NCBI GenBank assembly: GCA_034189035.1
Contig: JAXHVA010000131.1
Coordinates: forward strand, 1 to 9,971
Source: JAUXFK01 sp034189035
Lineage (GTDB): Bacteria; Desulfobacterota; UBA8473
DNA length: 9,971 bases
Direction of reading: 5' to 3'
The notes beneath the pieces were generated by a model. That model worked only from the letters and a program-made list of their open reading frames with translations. It had not been told where the DNA came from and ran no database searches. The position numbers and the translations under genes were made by a program. Shown here in pieces: positions 1 through 6,585 of the stretch; positions within the stretch are counted from its first letter, which is position 1; each line of letters begins with the position of its first letter.

Positions 1-64
1 ACCCGCTTCGAAATAAAGTCAGAATCGCTGTCAACAAGCAAAAAGGTTCGTTGATAGAATATCC

Positions 65-93
65 AAAAAAAACCCACTTTTTCGTTAATGGGT
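65..93 (-). terminator. Rho-independent terminator closing the left operon
   Basis: Read on the minus strand, ACCCATT (93-87) pairs with AGTGGGT (78-72). This gives a 7-bp stem with one G-U pair and an 8-base loop, and a run of T residues (71-65) follows at once. This is the standard intrinsic terminator layout. It lies just past the end of the racemase-like reading frames and has the right orientation to end transcription of the regulator-DUF917-racemase unit. No gene is visible between it and the left edge of the window. Confidence 0.6.
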
Positions 94-185
94 ACTTTTA
101 CTCTTGACATCTGGAGGCCTTATAAGGGTTGGGCGATACTTGGCTGACTATTCTCGGATTGGTTTCGAGTCCGACGAACTCATCA

Positions 186-787
186 CTAAATAACATCGAA
201 TACATGATCGAGTAGCATTATCGCCGTGCAACCTAAAATCTCCGCCGAGGTGTGCGAACTCAACACATGTCCACCGATAGTGGTTGCAGCTTCTTCCGGT
301 GGCGTGCCATCAGGTACAGTATTGATATTCTGCACCGTGAGGTGTACATCCCATTTACCTGGGCGTTCATCGGGCGGAAGTTGAATACTGCCTGTGAAGC
401 AACAGCGTTGTGCTTTAAGACGCGTTCCTTTAAGTTGAATCGCTGTGAAAGCATCATAGCAGAGTATGCGCTTGCGCGAAAGGCCCCGATAACTGGTATA
501 TCAACAACTTCCCTGGAAGGTTCCACACCGCAGTAGTCAAAGTCAGAAACATAGATACCCTGGATACCTTCCTGTGCAGAAGCTTTTGCCATATTCACCA
601 CGTAAAGGGCGTTTTCTGTAAGATTGAAACGGTTCTCTATACATGGGTTTCCATGGAGAATATTGCGGACATCTACAACAACATCCGGTGGCAGAACAGG
701 TTTGACGGTTTCCATGATACGATTATTGAAAACATCCGTATTGGCTGGCACTATAATCCGTATATGATACGATTTGTCAGAATTCAT
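186..787 (-). CDS. Asp/Glu/hydantoin racemase family protein, frame-disrupted
   Basis: Racemases of this family (Asp/Glu racemase fold) invert amino-acid or hydantoin stereocentres using two cysteines. Residues 1-119 from the ATG at 787 fit the first half: an N-terminal strand followed by PANTD (about 14-18), then SDFDYCGVEPSRE (81-93) and DIPVIGAFRASAYSA (96-110), which match the usual C-x-x-D-P-G...RE and P-V-x-G stretches. After RFNL (near 430) this frame loses resemblance and stops at 260. A neighbouring frame continues to a stop at 186 and contains AEILGCTAI, which looks like the second catalytic-cysteine motif. A third frame runs to a stop at 98, just before the terminator, and gives a more typical length of about 229 residues. 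At least one frameshift is therefore present, either as decay or as sequence error. The position of the first catalytic Cys seems to hold Asp82. The gene lies 69 bases after the DUF917 gene, presumably in the same operon. The family is likely; the substrate is unknown. Confidence 0.6.
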
Positions 788-856
788 GTTGGCATCCCTG
801 CTCTTCCGGTATTTTGACTAACACCTTTGCAACAAAAGTTTCAAGAGGATAAATGG

Positions 857-2121
857 TTACAATTTGTATTCTTCGTATAGTTTTTCAATTTCGATATACT
901 TTCCACCATAGCCAAGATCGAGAAGTGTTTGTTGAAAACAGCGCATGATTTCTCCTTTACCGAGACGTTGCAGATAAAGATCGGAAGACAACACGGATTT
1001 TTCTCCCTCACGCAAGGCTTCGTGAGCAGCAATCCCGATAACAGTCGCTTCCTTTCCTTCCAGATCGGTGACCAGGTTTCCGTCTTCTGTAATGATATCA
1101 CCGTTGGAATAAACCTTTTGATCGTCCTTCACAAAATAGGCAATCGAATCAGGGGCAATAGCCAGTGGATGGTCACAACCCGTACTCCAGACAATCAGCG
1201 TTTCATTCTGAAATACCCCGGTGTATTTCTCTTTTCTTTCCGAATTGACCAGCGTGATACGACCGTGGTCAAAACCACCTGAGGTCAGGCTCGCAACTCC
1301 TTCAGCAATGAAATGTCCCTTAAACAAGGGGAATACCTTCATATGACAATTCGTTTTCAGGAATTCGATAATATCTTCGGCATTTGATTGCGGAATCACT
1401 CTGCCCACAGCCAGAGCAGTAGTAAGGGTACCGGTGATCGGAAGTGCTTTGCGAATATCTCCGGCATCCATTACCCAAATGGCAATACCTGCAATTTCGT
1501 TAAATTGTTTTATGCCCACTACTGGTCGCGCAATCTGCTCAACTAGAGCAGCAGCATTTTCTTGGGCAATCTGGCTGCAGGAATCGGCCTTGGATTCATC
1601 GACATTGATGGCAATACAAAGGTCATTGATGTTGGCCATGACTGTGGGATTAACCGAGATTTGGTTTGCTGCAAATGTCAACATTGTAAGTTCCGGAACT
1701 GCTCGGCCAGCGCCATCCGCGTCTATTACATTGAGTCCCAGTTTTGCAGCTACCAGGCATGGCACTACCGAGCTGAGTGAACCAATCTCCACTGGCGCTA
1801 CATATTTGAGTTCCTTTCCCTGTTGTTTTAAGTTGTCCTTAACCCACTTGACAGCATCTACAGGACCATCCGGATAGGCAGCTTTCTTAAGTGCTTCGGG
1901 AGCACCGAGATAAGCTACAACCACAGCCATACCGCCGGCCTTAATAGCTTCATCCCTGCTTATCAATGGTGCTAGTGGATTTGGGTAGTAATCTCCTTTT
2001 ACGAAATTTTTAGTTAAACCCATTCCCGATTCATAGGTCCCCCCCCCCCGCTGGCCAGTAAACAGGCACCTTTAACGATACTTGTCAGTTCATTGTAGCC
2101 AATCTTGTTGATTTTCGACAT
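857..2121 (-). CDS. DUF917 / S-methyl thiohydantoin desulfurase-like protein (frameshift in G tract)
   Basis: The protein matches the DUF917 family, which Pfam names after S-methyl thiohydantoin desulfurase and which is often encoded beside hydantoinase/oxoprolinase genes. The uninterrupted frame starts only at 2023 (388 residues) and lacks the beginning of the domain. The true start is probably the ATG at 2121, preceded by a strong GGAGGT. It gives MSKINKIGYNELTSIVKGA, then the LLAS-GGGG motif typical of the family's N terminus, and reaches the downstream frame through TYESG. Eleven G residues at 2049-2039 break the frame; twelve would restore it and give about 421 residues. Downstream hallmarks are VEIGSLSSVVP and DADGAGRAVPEL, followed by a C-terminal region with SGGFDHGRITL and a GCDHPLAIAPDSI segment. 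It starts 13 bases after the regulator gene and precedes the racemase-like gene, which fits a role on a hydantoin-like substrate. The family call is firm; the exact reaction is inferred. Confidence 0.85.
2039..2049 (-). repeat. 11-base G homopolymer inside the DUF917 gene
   Basis: This run of 11 C on the plus strand (G in the coding sense) falls exactly on the codons for the family's GGGG motif. The ATG/Shine-Dalgarno frame upstream and the long frame downstream differ by one base across it; 12 G (or 9) would join them. A one-base miscount is the simplest explanation. Slipped-strand phase variation is the alternative. Confidence 0.8.
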
Positions 2122-2126
2122 CTTTT

Positions 2127-2132
2127 ACCTCC
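2127..2132 (-). promoter_or_regulatory. Ribosome binding site of the DUF917 gene
   Basis: GGAGGT lies five bases upstream of the ATG at 2121, between that ATG and the stop codon of the upstream regulator gene (2135-2137). No comparable site precedes the ATG at 2023. It therefore decides the start and shows that the G-tract frameshift lies inside the gene rather than upstream of it. Confidence 0.8.
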
Positions 2133-2134
2133 AT

Positions 2135-4486
2135 TTAAGTGTTATCTTTCATTGTATTTACGGATGAAGTAACCTCTCTAAAGGTAATGTCATGAATCAA
2201 CGGCCATTCCGATTTTTGCCATTGACCGCTTGTTATAGATCGTCTTAGTTCTGTAGCTTCAATATCTTTTTTTTGTTTCACTAGAAGGTTTATGAGGCTT
2301 TTCGCGGCCTTTACTGCCATAGTCTTGGCATGCTGATGTTCCGCAACAATCATTGCAGTGCGAAAATCTGACTCTGCTGCAGAAACGTTACCCATTGACA
2401 GATGTGCATAACCGCGTAAACGAATCTGGTCACTCAAGTAACACAGCTCGTTTCTTTCGCGTGATAATGATATCCCAGCTTCCATGTACTCGATTGCCTT
2501 TTCCGGCATACGGTTTTGTAAATACGCATTGCCCATACAGATGCTATACATGGAATTAAATAAGCAACCGCCGTCCTTGCATATTTTTTCTAGATATCCT
2601 TTACGTATTGAGCGTGCACCGCTTTCGATATCGCCTTGTGCTGCCTGCCAACTGCCCTTGAACACCAGCCCTATGGCTTCGTAAAAAGGATAAGAATTCG
2701 TTATTGAGAGTTCAATCAATTCCTCGGCGTGCTTATGAGATGAGTCAAGGTTGCCGAATCCATATTCGAGCCATGCGCTAGCCTGCAAGCTTATAGCCCG
2801 GCTGAATGTATGGGAAATTTTTTCTGAATAACTGAGCAAATGTTTCAGTGTATTGCGGGATCGGGCAAGCTGGCCCAGTTGGAATGAGTTCAAGGCCAAA
2901 AGCATGAGGTACAATACAAAAGGGTCGTATCCGCTCTCCGCAAGAAGTTGGTCATCGTAATGGTAGTAACCGAGGAAGTTCTTTAGTTCTATATCGGCTT
3001 TTCTAAAATCCCCCATCCAGAAACGTGTATTAACGATAGCTAAACAGGCTTGAGGCATGATATATGGACTGTCCTGGCATCGGCCTTCTTTGAGGTATTC
3101 TTCAGCAATGACCAATGCTTGTTCTAGATCGAGGTTCATAAGATGGGTAACCCAGATACCGAAAGTCACTGATGAAAGCCCATTAACACAATCCACTCGT
3201 TTCCTCAGCGCTTTGACTTTTTCATAAATATCAATAACAGTTTTATCTTGCCACCCATGTATAGCGCGTTGGCAAATTCCTTGTTTTACGAGAACGTAAA
3301 GGAGCATCTTATCCATTTTCTGAGAATACGGGTGCTGTTCCAGCAATCGGGCTATTTTTTCATAATGTTTTAAAGCGCTATGGAATTCGCTTCGGGACAA
3401 TTCACTGTCAGCCTGTATCAAAAGGGCTTTGATTTCCCGTCGATCTCTTTCCATTGTTTTCATCTTCCGTTCAATCTGCTTGCGATGAACCCCCAGAAGA
3501 CGAGCAGTAGCGCTCTTATTATTATTGGTAGCCTTCAACGCCTTAATAATAAGAACATTTTCTATGGCTGCTAATTTTTGATCGATATTGGTATTAAGCA
3601 ATGAATCAGCAAGTGAATCTAGGGTAGTGTAGATATCAGAGGAATCTATGTTTAAAAAGCGTTGCAGGGTGTCTGCCGATATCGATGTATCATCGCTGAG
3701 AATGGCTATCTTATCGATTGTGTGGCGTAATTGTCGTACATTTCCAGGCCAGTCGGCATGAGTTAGCAAAGTCATAGCGTCTGATGTCAGTGTTAGGGGA
3801 CGGTGCTGGCAGCTCGCAAAGTATCGGGCCATCTCTGCAATATCTTCTCGACGGTCTTTAAGACTCGGTACATAGATATGAAAAACATTCAGGCGATAGA
3901 ATAAGTCTTCACGAAATGTTCTTTGGCGGACTTTTTTTTCCAGGTCAACATTTGTGGCGGCGATGATGCGTCCATTAAAAAATTTTTCCCTAGATGAACC
4001 AACGGGTCTGAAACGCTTGGTTTCTATCACCCGTAGCAACTTTACTTGTTGGAGAAGAGGCATTTCTCCGATTTCATCCAAAAAAAGGGTGCCGTTTCCT
4101 GTTGTTTCAAAATCTCCACAATGGCGTTCTATAGCACCGGTAAATGCTCCACGCTCATGCCCAAACAGATGTGATTCGATCAAGTCCTTGGCAATGGCTC
4201 CGCAATTGATCTCAATAAACGGCGCATCAGGTTGTGGTCCCAGACGGTGAATCAATTTGGCAATGACCTCCTTTCCAACACCTGTGGGACCTGTTATCAA
4301 GACCGTATGAAACGATCTAGCAATTCGCTTTGCATCCGCATAAATTTGCTGCATAGCAGCAGAACTATTTATAATTATTGTGTCATTCGTGAGGGATAAC
4401 CTGCTGTGTTCTAATGTATATGGTAAATCAGAATCAGCCTTTAGGTCAAAAAGATAAGGTTTTGAGTTTGATTTTTCATGATTCAT
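2135..4486 (-). CDS. Sigma-54-dependent activator: AAA+ domain, central Fis HTH, C-terminal TPR-like domain
   Basis: This is a bacterial enhancer-binding protein of the NtrC type, which hydrolyses ATP to open sigma-54 RNA polymerase promoters. The central AAA+ domain is complete: Walker A GPTGVGKE (66-73), the sigma-54 contact loop GAFTGA (113-118), Walker B GTLFLDE (132-138), sensor I AATN (176-179), the arginine-finger region REDLFYRL (192-199) and sensor II WPGNVRQLR (246-254). A Fis-type helix-turn-helix follows at about 303-345 (NNNKSATARLLGVHRKQIER). The domain order is unusual. Only about 40 residues precede the AAA+ core, with no REC, PAS or GAF domain, while residues 350-783 form a long helical repeat region. 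Its last part (about 600-740) resembles the TPR-like tail of large cyclase- or MalT-type ATPase regulators, so signal sensing probably sits at the C terminus. The start at 4486 has no clear Shine-Dalgarno, and in-frame sequence upstream offers no other ATG. It heads the operon with DUF917 and the racemase-like gene and probably controls it; no clear -24/-12 promoter was found. Confidence 0.93.
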   Translation of the reverse strand: MNHEKSNSKPYLFDLKADSDLPYTLEHSRLSLTNDTIIINSSAAMQQIYADAKRIARSFHTVLITGPTGVGKEVIAKLIHRLGPQPDAPFIEINCGAIAKDLIESHLFGHERGAFTGAIERHCGDFETTGNGTLFLDEIGEMPLLQQVKLLRVIETKRFRPVGSSREKFFNGRIIAATNVDLEKKVRQRTFREDLFYRLNVFHIYVPSLKDRREDIAEMARYFASCQHRPLTLTSDAMTLLTHADWPGNVRQLRHTIDKIAILSDDTSISADTLQRFLNIDSSDIYTTLDSLADSLLNTNIDQKLAAIENVLIIKALKATNNNKSATARLLGVHRKQIERKMKTMERDRREIKALLIQADSELSRSEFHSALKHYEKIARLLEQHPYSQKMDKMLLYVLVKQGICQRAIHGWQDKTVIDIYEKVKALRKRVDCVNGLSSVTFGIWVTHLMNLDLEQALVIAEEYLKEGRCQDSPYIMPQACLAIVNTRFWMGDFRKADIELKNFLGYYHYDDQLLAESGYDPFVLYLMLLALNSFQLGQLARSRNTLKHLLSYSEKISHTFSRAISLQASAWLEYGFGNLDSSHKHAEELIELSITNSYPFYEAIGLVFKGSWQAAQGDIESGARSIRKGYLEKICKDGGCLFNSMYSICMGNAYLQNRMPEKAIEYMEAGISLSRERNELCYLSDQIRLRGYAHLSMGNVSAAESDFRTAMIVAEHQHAKTMAVKAAKSLINLLVKQKKDIEATELRRSITSGQWQKSEWPLIHDITFREVTSSVNTMKDNT

Positions 4487-4507
4487 AGAAGTAGTTATAA
4501 AATAGTA

Positions 4508-4536
4508 ATGATAGAGGTTTTCTGAACTGTAATCAA
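4508..4536 (-). promoter_or_regulatory. Candidate sigma-70-type promoter for the regulator operon
   Basis: On the minus strand TTGATT (4536-4531) and TATCAT (4513-4508) are separated by 17 bases and lie about 25 bases upstream of the regulator start codon. Each hexamer has two mismatches to consensus. AGAGGTT at 4513-4519 is matched by the inverted AACCTCT at 4573-4579, which could be chance or an operator. This is a pattern match only. Confidence 0.3.
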
Positions 4537-4660
4537 GAAGGTCGCTCTCTCAATATTAAGCTCTTCAATGATAACCTCTCTGACTTCAGGCGAAAAACAA
4601 GAGATTACCTTTGACAACTGTAGACCCAAACGAATAATCTTACTGTTGAAGCCCTTCTGT

Positions 4661-4900
4661 ATGAGCAGATCAGACGGACTCAGACTTCAAGCAATGCCGG
4701 TGAAATATGCAAAGAGACTTGCAGCAGACCGCAAAGACATACTAGCGTATTATGATTATCCTCTATCCAATGGACCATTGGAAGTAATCAATAACAAGAT
4801 CAAAAGCAAGAAACACCAAGTACATGGCTTTATAATTATCGAGTTTTTCAAACTTAAAATCATAGCAATCCATGGTGTAAATTGCGCTTTAATCGGATGA
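4661..4900 (+). pseudogene. C-terminal remnant of an ISL3-family transposase
   Basis: The plus-strand frame ends with the recognisable tail of ISL3-type DDE transposases: a KYAKRLAADRKDILAYYDYP stretch, then SNGPLEVINNKIK and EFFKLKIIAIH, finishing in CALIG just before the stop at 4898. The Glu of GPLE corresponds to the last catalytic acidic residue of the DDE triad, and the usual EG(T)NNK is altered to EVINNK. Only about 80 of some 400 residues remain. The zinc-finger/HTH N terminus and the two catalytic Asp residues are missing, and sequence upstream of about 4661 shows no clear similarity, although the frame is open from 4568. No terminal inverted repeats were recognised on either side. 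It is the only plus-strand coding signal in the window and marks past insertion between the two operons. Family call likely; non-functional. Confidence 0.7.
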
Positions 4901-5452
4901 GCCCACGTTGAGTTGATGGAAAAAACTTCGGGATAATAAAACACTAGAAGGAAGTACGAAAAAAACAGAAGTTCTTTCATTCTCCAGAATCTAATTCAAA
5001 TAGGGGGAATTGATTTCGCTTTGAAAAATTTTGGGTAACGCCTTTATCCTAAAAAAACAGGAGATAAGAGCCTTCAATAATGGGTTATGCTATCCTTTTA
5101 GTAAGGAAATACTATTCATTTATTCGGAGTTAACTCAATTGCCGTTTTTGATTATTTGAGGATGTTCCCCTATTGCCCCTGTATTTTTCGATTTTATGGT
5201 ATGTCAGCTCATATCAGATAGGGTCAGAAAAGTAAAGAAAAAATAGTATGTTCCCTATTTTTATGAACAAAATGTAATGGAGGAGAGTAAGCCCTATCCC
5301 TGTTTCGATGAAAAAGAGGGCCAACCATATCAGCTTTCTACTCCCCTCAATCCATTCATCCTCTTCAGTATAGGTTGTCATTCAGTGATAGGGCCTTTGT
5401 TTCATATCCATTATCCTTCTGACTAAAATAAAATCCTTATCCCCTCCCATGG
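4901..5452. other. Intergenic stretch without a recognisable gene
   Basis: These 552 AT-rich bases lie between the transposase remnant and the 3' end of the DUF362 gene. No reading frame here has both a start with a ribosome site and a plausible protein. Short repeated words occur: ATGTTCCCCTATT near 5164 and ATGTTCCCTATT near 5249, and three copies of CCCTATC or its complement (near 5216, 5292 and 5388). A weak minus-strand hairpin (GAGGG/CCCTC followed by five T, about 5347-5311) could end the DUF362 transcript, but its stem is only 5 bp with a loop above 20 bases. The region may be eroded insertion-sequence DNA. Confidence 0.5.
5291..5394. repeat. 104-base element bounded by imperfect inverted repeats
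   Basis: GCCCTATCCCTG at 5291-5302 is the reverse complement of CAGTGATAGGGC at 5383-5394 with one mismatch in 12. The enclosed 80 bases encode nothing obvious. No flanking target-site duplication was seen. It may be a small non-autonomous insertion element, the remnant ends of an insertion sequence, or part of a 3' structure of the DUF362 transcript, whose stop codon is about 60 bases away. Confidence 0.4.
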
Positions 5453-6490
5453 TCAAGATTCCATTCGCCATTTGCTTTGAATATCGATTGTCGCATGCGG
5501 CTGAAATTTCTTTTTCAGGTTTTGCGGATCATGCCCAACAAGACCATTGAGGGAGTAATCTCCTCTTCCATCCTGATGCAAGTAATAAAGATATCCAAGT
5601 TCTTTTGGTTCAAAACCAATACAACGCGCAGCCAGTCCGTCTGCTTTCAAAGGATCCGCAGAAGCTATAGCCAGTCTTAAATCAACAGGTGTCCCGTCTA
5701 CCGGTCCGTTACCTTCCATGCATGTGAATCCATCAAGAACAACGAGGTCAGGCCAAACCCTCCAGGCGAATTCAACGATATTTTTATGGATCATCCGGAC
5801 ACTTTTGCGATATGCAGGATACTGACGAAACAAGAAGTTCATAAACCAGGCAGGCAGTGTACGGCGGGCTTTAGATAATGTTCCAGCGGGGATACGATCG
5901 AGAAGGGTTTTGGGAGCATCAACCTCGACCCCTCCTTTCATCCCATGAATCATTGCCATATCCTGCCGAAGAACCAAACCCGCCATATTTTTTATACCGA
6001 AGGTCGCCATGGCAAAGTTGTGCGTTTTAGGGATTGAAAGGGATATTTTGTAGTCAAACTCTTCCGCACGTTTTGTCAGCCGCAGGCTTGTATCACCCAC
6101 GACAGATAAGATAGGGCTTCTTGTAAACTCATTGTCATTGTCAAAGTCAGTAAGAGTGACTCCCGTATATTTTTCTTCAAGACGATAGTAATCATATTCT
6201 TTAAAGACATGACTGGTGGGAAGTTTGTTGTAAAACGCAGTGGCAGATGATTCCCCGACAGTAATCGGCGTATGTGGTGCAATCCCACGAACAAACTCAA
6301 TAACAGCCTCGATTGCTTCCACATGAGTATTGGCAAAATCCGGTTTAAGAGCCACAAGATTCGGTTTTATAAGGATATTCTGCACGGTCCTTATTTCTTC
6401 GAGGTCTTTGGATATTAGGGTAAGGCAGTCTTTTATATTCTGTGTTCGATTGTCACCGCTTACTAATGATACTGCTTTTGTGTTTTTCAT
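5453..6490 (-). CDS. DUF362 domain-containing protein
   Basis: The 345-residue protein spans a full DUF362 domain (PF04015). Visible hallmarks are ILIKPNLV (39-46), the GES motif (79-81), SIPKTHNFAMATFGIKNMAG (152-171) and VLDGFTCMEGNGPVDG (251-266), followed by SADPLKADGLAA (277-288). Many family members carry a 4Fe-4S ferredoxin domain; this one does not, and its few cysteines are scattered. No signal peptide or membrane segment is evident, so it is probably cytoplasmic. The start at 6490 is supported by AAGAGG at 6501-6496. It lies 95 bases after the kinase/nucleotidyltransferase gene on the same strand, so co-transcription is likely. The biochemical role of this DUF362 type is not established; the neighbourhood suggests a link to sugar-nucleotide or cell-surface glycan metabolism, which is inference. 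The domain call is confident; no function is claimed. Confidence 0.85.
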   Translation of the reverse strand: MKNTKAVSLVSGDNRTQNIKDCLTLISKDLEEIRTVQNILIKPNLVALKPDFANTHVEAIEAVIEFVRGIAPHTPITVGESSATAFYNKLPTSHVFKEYDYYRLEEKYTGVTLTDFDNDNEFTRSPILSVVGDTSLRLTKRAEEFDYKISLSIPKTHNFAMATFGIKNMAGLVLRQDMAMIHGMKGGVEVDAPKTLLDRIPAGTLSKARRTLPAWFMNFLFRQYPAYRKSVRMIHKNIVEFAWRVWPDLVVLDGFTCMEGNGPVDGTPVDLRLAIASADPLKADGLAARCIGFEPKELGYLYYLHQDGRGDYSLNGLVGHDPQNLKKKFQPHATIDIQSKWRMES

Positions 6491-6585
6491 GAAAACCTCT
6501 TACGTTCTGAAGTTTATGGAAATCATTATCGCAAGAACTCAATGGCGTATTGGTAGAGTACGTGTACTACAAGCTTAAAAAGCAT

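Noticed and set aside
104..126. TTGACA followed by TATAAG on the plus strand
   Set aside because: The spacer is only 11 bases, too short for a sigma-70 promoter, and no plus-strand gene follows.
1434..1877. 147-residue plus-strand frame inside the DUF917 gene
   Set aside because: It is the antisense shadow of the DADGAGRAVPEL core region, with biased composition and no start signal.
4497..4690. Minus-strand open frame of about 63 codons ending VREVIIEELNIERATFLI... near 4497
   Set aside because: It has no ATG/GTG start or ribosome site and no family resemblance, and an open stretch of this length is expected by chance. It may be a gene fragment but cannot be supported.
4756..4980. Minus-strand 74-residue hydrophobic frame resembling a small membrane protein
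   Set aside because: It is antisense to the transposase remnant, which has real family similarity, and it lacks a ribosome binding site.
6530..6580. GGCGTATTGGTAGAGTACG resembling a tRNA D-arm
   Set aside because: There is no T-arm GTTCGA, acceptor pairing or anticodon stem around it. It sits in the 95-base gap between two minus-strand genes.
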